A DNA stretch of 64,000 nucleotides from Moesziomyces globuligerus (taxonomy: Eukaryota > Basidiomycota > Ustilaginomycetes > Ustilaginales > Ustilaginaceae). Shown here in pieces: positions 59,719 through 64,000 of the stretch (positions are counted from its first letter, which is position 1; each line of letters starts with the position of its first letter). The position numbers and the translations under genes were made by a program. The notes under the pieces were generated by a model that saw only the letters and a program-made list of their open reading frames with translations, was not told where the DNA came from and did no database searches. The stretch spans positions 434,001-498,000 of the forward strand of contig JARVLF010000019.1 of the NCBI GenBank assembly GCA_030849465.1. Direction: 5' to 3'.

Positions 59719-61014
59719 ATGGATGACGACAAGTTCGATCTGTACAGTGTGAGTCTGCACGTTTAAGCTGTCGTGACCTGTCCTGCCGCATGCTGACCGT
59801 CCGTCTTTGCGTTCCCCGCGTAGGACGATCTGTACTCTGATGTGCTGGGCAAAGCCGAGGAGGAGCAGGCTCTCAAGGCCGAGCCGGTATCGGACTCGGT
59901 GAGCGCCGCAGATCAGAACGGTGCGTCGGCATCCACGCCTACCGGTTCGAGCAAGCGTCAACGAGCCGACTCGATGGATGACAAGCCGTCGACCTCGGCC
60001 TCGTCGTCCGCGAATCCCACGTCCTCACACAGCTCCAGCCAGCCCGCAGCGTATTCGTCGTATCAACGTCATCAGGATGAGCCGATGGCATCGTTGCCAG
60101 CGCATCCATCATCGTCGTCGTCGTCGTCGTCTTCGGCCGCGCCCGCGCGCAGCACCATGTCGACGCTGGCGGGACGACCCAAGGTGACGGATCCCAACGT
60201 GCAGAATGCGGTCTACATTGGCGATCTCAACTGGTGGGCGACGGACGCCGAGATCCGCCAGATCGCCGCCGACGTCGGCGTCACGGTGAGCCTCAACGAC
60301 ATCACCTTTTCCGAACACAAGGTCAACGGCAAGAGCAAAGGCGTCGCCTACGTCGAGACCGACAGCGAGGCCGACGCGCGCCGCATCAAGTCGTGGTTCG
60401 AAGACAACGACTTCCAGTTCCGACGCGCCAACGTGACGCTGACCACGAGTGCCAACGGCAATCCCTTCCGTACGCTGCCCAAGGACCCGCTTCCCAAGAA
60501 CGAGCGCTCCCAGCGCGGCGGCATGGGGGGTGGTGGAGGTGGCGGTGGCGGACGAGGAGGTAGAGACGGTGGAATGGGTAGGGCGGCTCCGCCGCCTATG
60601 GCAGGCGCACCCATCCGAATGGGCGGAAACGCTGCGCCACCCATGGGTCTCATGAATCCCATGATGATGGGCATGATGGGTGCAGCGGCGCAGGGCACGG
60701 GTGCTAACGGCGGAGGCATGGGTTCGGGCGCCAACAGGTCGTACGGTCGAGGTGGCGGTCGAGGAGGAGGCAATGGTTGGGGTAGCCGTGGCGGTGGTCG
60801 AGGCGGCGCACCAGCCGCAGGCACAGCGGGTCACTTTAACCCCAACTTCTTCGGCATGCCGCCCGGAGGCATGATGGGCATGCCCATGCCAATGGCAGGC
60901 GCAATGACAATGCAGGGCCTCCCACCCAACCCCAACGCCGCCCAACATCACGCTCCACCGCCCATGGGCGCAGAAGACCGAGAACGTAAACGCCACCGCA
61001 TGGAAGAAAACTAA
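59719..61014 (+). CDS. CPSF6/CFIm68-like RRM protein (pre-mRNA 3' processing)
   Basis: Two exons: 59719-59748 and 59824-61014 (intron 75 nt, AGT|GTGAGT to GCGTAG), 406 residues starting [18 protein letters not shown]. After a Ser-rich stretch an RRM spans about residues 120-205: [20 protein letters not shown] (RNP2 with the WW of the CPSF6 type) and [11 protein letters not shown] (RNP1). The C-terminal half is Gly/Met/Pro/Arg-rich with RGG-like runs and a final [11 protein letters not shown]. The WW-containing RRM and N-terminal acidic DLY repeats resemble the large subunit of cleavage factor Im (CPSF6/7), which pairs with CFIm25 to choose poly-A sites. The exact complex in smuts is inference. 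Confidence 0.8.
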
Positions 61015-61200
61015 TCCCTTCCCCGCTTCTCCCTCTCTCCCTCGCCCACACATCTTGCTCTCTGTATTAGTCTGCTCAATAAGATGACTCGGCTCGAAGG
61101 ACGCGGTCTGCGCACGTTGGAAATCGGGGACAAGATGCGATTGAGAGTGACGCGATGCTGCGCCAAGGCGGTAAGCAAAGTGAAGCGCAAGCGATCGAAT

Positions 61201-62892
61201 CTAGGGGTCGAGACGCTTGGGGTCACGGGGGAACATGGAGGCGCGACGAATGTTTCCGAGGCCGAGGTAGAACATGACGACGCGTTCGAGGCCGATACCG
61301 CCACCTGCGTGAGGAGGGCAGCCCAAGCGGAAAGCCTCTACGTAGTGCTTCATCGACTCTACGGGGATGCCGAACTCTGCCATTCTCTTTTCGAGGAAGG
61401 CAGCATCGTGAACACGCTGAGCGCCCGAGAGGATCTCCTGACCACGCATGAAGAAGTCGTACGAGTTCGAGTACTTGCCATCGGCAGGATCGGGCATGGT
61501 GTAGAAGGGACGGATCTCGAGCGGGAACTTGTCGAGCATGAAGAAGTCGGTCTTGTACTTTTCGCGCACCAGACCACCGAGCGTACGCTCCATCTCGGTC
61601 GAAAGATCCTCGAGATCACCAATCTCCTTGCCGTGCTCGCGCAGCAGCGCAATCGCATCCTTGTACTGCAGACGCACCGTCTTCTCCGGCAGCAGGAACT
61701 CGTCGCACGGATACTGACGCTTGACCGCATCGATCTCCTTGCGATAGCGCTTGGGCAGCTCGCGGAAGATGAAGGTGAAGAGTCCATCCAGCACGTCGAC
61801 CACCTCGTGGTAGTGCTCCTCGAAGGCCATCTCGAGATCGAGGCCGGTGAATTCGGTCATGTGACGGTGCGTGTTCGAGTCCTCGGCACGGAAGACGGGC
61901 CCGATCTCGTAGACGCGGCCAAAGTCGGCGGCGATGGCCATCTGCTTGGCCAGCTGCGGGCTCTGCGCCAGGAACGCCTGGCCCTTGAAGTACGAGACCT
62001 TGAAGACGGACGATCCGCTCTCGGTGGCCGCACCCTGCAGCTTGGGCGTGTGGATCTCGACAAAGTCGAGGCCGTCGAGGTACTCGCGGAAGAGCTTGCA
62101 GACGCCGTGCGTGAGGCGGAAGATAGCCTGGTTGGTGGTGGTGCGCAGGTCGAGCACGCGGTTGTCGAGACGCGTGTCGAGCGCGATGGGCGGCATCGGA
62201 CGGTCGGTCTGCTGCGAAGCCTGGATCTCGAGCTCGGAGCGCGTAGCATCGTCGACGCCAAAGGGCAGCTGCTCAAAGGCGATCTCGCTGGTCGAGTGGA
62301 TCTTGGAGATCTTGATCTCGGCCTCCTTGACAGTGACGGTGGCCGACTCGACGGGCTTGGGCGTCTTGACGATGGTGCCCTCGACGAGCACGATGGTCTC
62401 GGCGGCGAGGCCGGCAGCCCACTTTGTCATCTGGCGCGAGACCTTTTCGGGCGCCTGGGCGAGCGTGGCCTGAACGCAGTCGACGCCCTGGCGGAAGGTG
62501 AGGAAGACGAGCTTGGCCGAGGGCGCACGGCTGGTCTGGACACGCGCCGAGAGAACGATCTGCTCGCCGTCGCGCTCGGGGCTGATCTCGGCGATCTTGG
62601 TAAAGGTGCGGCCGGGGCGCTCCTGCGACATGTTGAGCGGGAGCTTGCCGTAGTTCTGCGAGGCAAAGTCGACATCGGCAGCTTCGCGCGCGGCCTTCTC
62701 GGCGGCGAGCTTGGCGGCCTTCTCGGCCTTGATGCGCTCCTTCTCGGCCTTGGCGGCGCGCTTCTTCTTCTGGTTGTCCGAGAGCGGGGTTCCGTCCGGG
62801 TTGAGCTCCTCGGCGCCATCAGCGGCGGGAGGAGCGGGGGCAGCAGCGGCGGGCTGCTGCTCCTTCTGAGTGGTGGCGGCTTGTTCCGACAT
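61201..62892 (-). CDS. DPS1: Aspartyl-tRNA synthetase, cytoplasmic
   Basis: 563 residues from ATG 62890-62892. The N-terminal extension is Ala/Lys-rich (about 40-75, KKKRAAKAEKERIKAEKAAK), the tRNA-binding appendage of eukaryotic class IIb synthetases. An OB-fold anticodon-binding domain follows (about 95-210; VLSARVQTSRAPSAKLVFLTFRQ). The catalytic domain has class II motif 2 FRAEDSNTHRHMTEFTGLDLEM region and motif 3 GGGIGLERVVMFYLGLGNIR near the end, with PKRLDP at the C-terminus typical of this enzyme. It charges tRNA-Asp with aspartate. Length matches yeast Dps1 (557). An in-frame antisense frame of 630 codons is a shadow. Confidence 0.97.
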   Translation of the reverse strand: MSEQAATTQKEQQPAAAAPAPPAADGAEELNPDGTPLSDNQKKKRAAKAEKERIKAEKAAKLAAEKAAREAADVDFASQNYGKLPLNMSQERPGRTFTKIAEISPERDGEQIVLSARVQTSRAPSAKLVFLTFRQGVDCVQATLAQAPEKVSRQMTKWAAGLAAETIVLVEGTIVKTPKPVESATVTVKEAEIKISKIHSTSEIAFEQLPFGVDDATRSELEIQASQQTDRPMPPIALDTRLDNRVLDLRTTTNQAIFRLTHGVCKLFREYLDGLDFVEIHTPKLQGAATESGSSVFKVSYFKGQAFLAQSPQLAKQMAIAADFGRVYEIGPVFRAEDSNTHRHMTEFTGLDLEMAFEEHYHEVVDVLDGLFTFIFRELPKRYRKEIDAVKRQYPCDEFLLPEKTVRLQYKDAIALLREHGKEIGDLEDLSTEMERTLGGLVREKYKTDFFMLDKFPLEIRPFYTMPDPADGKYSNSYDFFMRGQEILSGAQRVHDAAFLEKRMAEFGIPVESMKHYVEAFRLGCPPHAGGGIGLERVVMFYLGLGNIRRASMFPRDPKRLDP

Positions 62893-63250
62893 GGTTCAGT
62901 GCTGCAGTTGTGGAGATGTGGTGGGGGGGAGGGGAGGAGGAGCGGCTGCTTGCGCTCAGCCGACCAGATTTTCTGACTCGAAGGACGCCCGAGATGCGCT
63001 CAGACGACGCTGCGCTTCTCTCGCCTTCACTCGGCCTCGTCTTCTTCTGCCTCGCCGCGCCGCGCCTTTGGTCCGAAAATTTCGGATTTCGGAGGTTCCG
63101 CTCCCACTGGCGGGAGCCGAGGTTGGAGAGTGCTCGGGCCCATGCAAATGCGCAGATGCAGCAGATGCACCACCAACCTCATCCTCACCAAGGAGGAGCA
63201 GCAGGATTCGACATCTACCACGCAAAGCGACACAGCCTTTGGGGACAACG
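62893..63250. promoter_or_regulatory. Bidirectional promoter DPS1 / ORC6 with an AAATTT palindrome
   Basis: 358 bases between two divergent starts. At 63072-63086 lies TCCGAAAATTTCGGA, a near-perfect inverted repeat about 165-180 bases from both ATGs, followed by a further half-copy (TTTCGGA). Its central position suits a shared regulatory site; the binding factor is unknown. Confidence 0.45.
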
Positions 63251-64000
63251 ATGGCGGCATCGCGACGCGCGCAGATCCAGGCGCTCTGTGGCGTGCGGGC
63301 CGGTCCGCTCATTGATCGAGTCGAGTCGTACCTGGCTGCTGTCGACATCTGGTCGCGCAGAGGCAACGCCAAGGCGGTCAAGAATGCAGGCACGGGCATC
63401 GTAGCCGTCTGCTGCTACCTAGCTGCACAGAGGTGAGTCTGGATCGGACCCGATCCTATCCAGTGTTCGCAGTGTGGTGGTCGACTGACATAGGTTTACC
63501 ATTGCTCTTCCAGTCTCGAGGCGCACATTCCCGATCGAGCGACGGCCATCCGTGCCAGTGGACTGACTCCGGAAAAGTTTGGCGCCGCCGAGCGCGACTT
63601 TCGAACGGCGGTGCAGTCGGTCTCTACGCCATCGGCGCAGGCGCTGTCGGGCCCGTCGGATGCTGCGACGAGTGCGTTTGCAGCGAGCCTGGGCGCCGGC
63701 TCTACGCCCAGTGCCGTACGATCATCGACGCTCGCAGCATCTTCGTCTGCTGGAGCAAGTAGCAAGGAGGCGCTGCTGGCCAAGGCGCAAGCGATTCAAG
63801 CGGGCAGTCTGTTTGACCGTACCATGCGATCTGCACCCGAAACGAGCGCTGCAAAGACGCCGACCCGACCGGGCGCGGTGCAGGCTGGAGGCACGAACAC
63901 AGCTACACCGACGCAGCAAACTAGCGGCGCTGCAGCCGCTGTGTCGAACGGCGAGGCCAACGCGAGTGAAGGTGGTGGAGCGATCGCGACGCGGCAGAGG
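63251..64000 (+). CDS. ORC6: Origin recognition complex subunit 6 (Orc6), 3'-partial
   Basis: Exon 1 63251-63432, intron 63433-63513 (81 nt, AG|GTGAGT to TTCCAG with ACTGACA branch-like site), exon 2 from 63514 past the right edge; 223 codons are visible. The spliced N-terminus reads LIDRVESYLAAVDIW...CCYLAAQSLEAHIPDRATAIRASGLTPEKF, which aligns by eye with the cyclin-like fold of metazoan-type Orc6 (its KAEEYL...DRAYLIKLSGL block). A Ser/Ala/Thr-rich disordered linker follows to the window edge. Orc6 is the sixth subunit of the complex that loads MCM helicase at origins. Assignment rests on this one domain; without the missing end it stays probable rather than certain. Confidence 0.72.

Noticed and set aside
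61084..62976. 630-codon plus-strand frame opposite DPS1
   Set aside because: Antisense shadow of a highly biased gene; no domain, and its composition is the complement of aspartyl-tRNA synthetase codons.
1..64000. tRNA genes, rRNA, CRISPR arrays, prokaryotic operons
   Set aside because: Scanning by eye for B-box-like GGTTCGA patterns gave only hits inside coding genes; the window is eukaryotic and no regularly spaced repeat-spacer array occurs.

Overview
The window comes from a GC-rich basidiomycete nuclear genome, almost certainly a smut fungus of the Ustilaginaceae (Ustilago/Sporisorium/Moesziomyces type). The reasons are: mostly intron-poor genes with short introns (about 63-119 nt) carrying GT...AG ends and CTGAC-like branch sites; proteins full of Ser/Ala/Pro/Gln low-complexity; and gene types well known from Ustilago maydis, namely the GATA nitrogen regulator Nit2, the SAM-RA-kinase MAPKKK Kpp4/Ubc4 and the leaderless chitinase Cts1. 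The species cannot be fixed from the sequence alone. Several open frames in this window begin at GTG/TTG/CTG codons, so the starts given here were re-chosen at ATG codons. Introns were placed by eye.

Layout: 1-4386 TRS120 (minus, runs off the left edge); 5143-5935 a degenerate repeat array merging into the 3' end of NIT2 (5836-10020, minus); a 2.8 kb gene-free stretch; eEF3 (12824-16117, minus) divergent from SFI1 (17347-20991, plus); KPP4 (21730-26334, minus); a small orphan gene (26906-27636, minus); a GPI-type ThuA-domain protein (27888-29039, minus); a 2.9 kb gene-free stretch; UTP15 (31941-33665, plus); CTS1 (34002-35613, minus) divergent from BNA6 (36716-37740, plus), then SPO11 (38009-39263, plus).

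At 39348-47667 lies the main event: a lipid phosphate phosphatase gene (minus) cut in two by a full-length non-LTR retrotransposon of about 7.26 kb (39984-47242, minus). The break falls in the codon between the two halves of the phosphatase catalytic motif 1. Both host halves are still readable and rejoin in frame. The element keeps two long ORFs. ORF2 (endonuclease plus reverse transcriptase) carries a YADN box where YADD is expected and ends in a textbook PCNA-interacting peptide (PIP box).

Downstream come ATG6 (48075-49646, minus), a GLTSCR-domain chromatin protein (50051-52795, minus), an ICMT-like methyltransferase (53588-54253, minus), the Lu7TM protein PTM1 (54618-56676, plus), mitochondrial bL32 (57019-57483, plus), LYS1 (57790-58962, minus), a CPSF6-like RRM protein (59719-61014, plus), DPS1 (61201-62892, minus) and ORC6 (63251 to the right edge, plus).

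Most genes are housekeeping and share no pathway. Loose themes are translation/ribosome biogenesis (eEF3, UTP15, bL32m, DPS1), membrane traffic and lipids (TRS120, ATG6, LPP, PTM1) and the mating/meiosis/pathogenicity programme (KPP4, SPO11, NIT2, CTS1). No tRNA, rRNA, CRISPR or prokaryotic element was seen.
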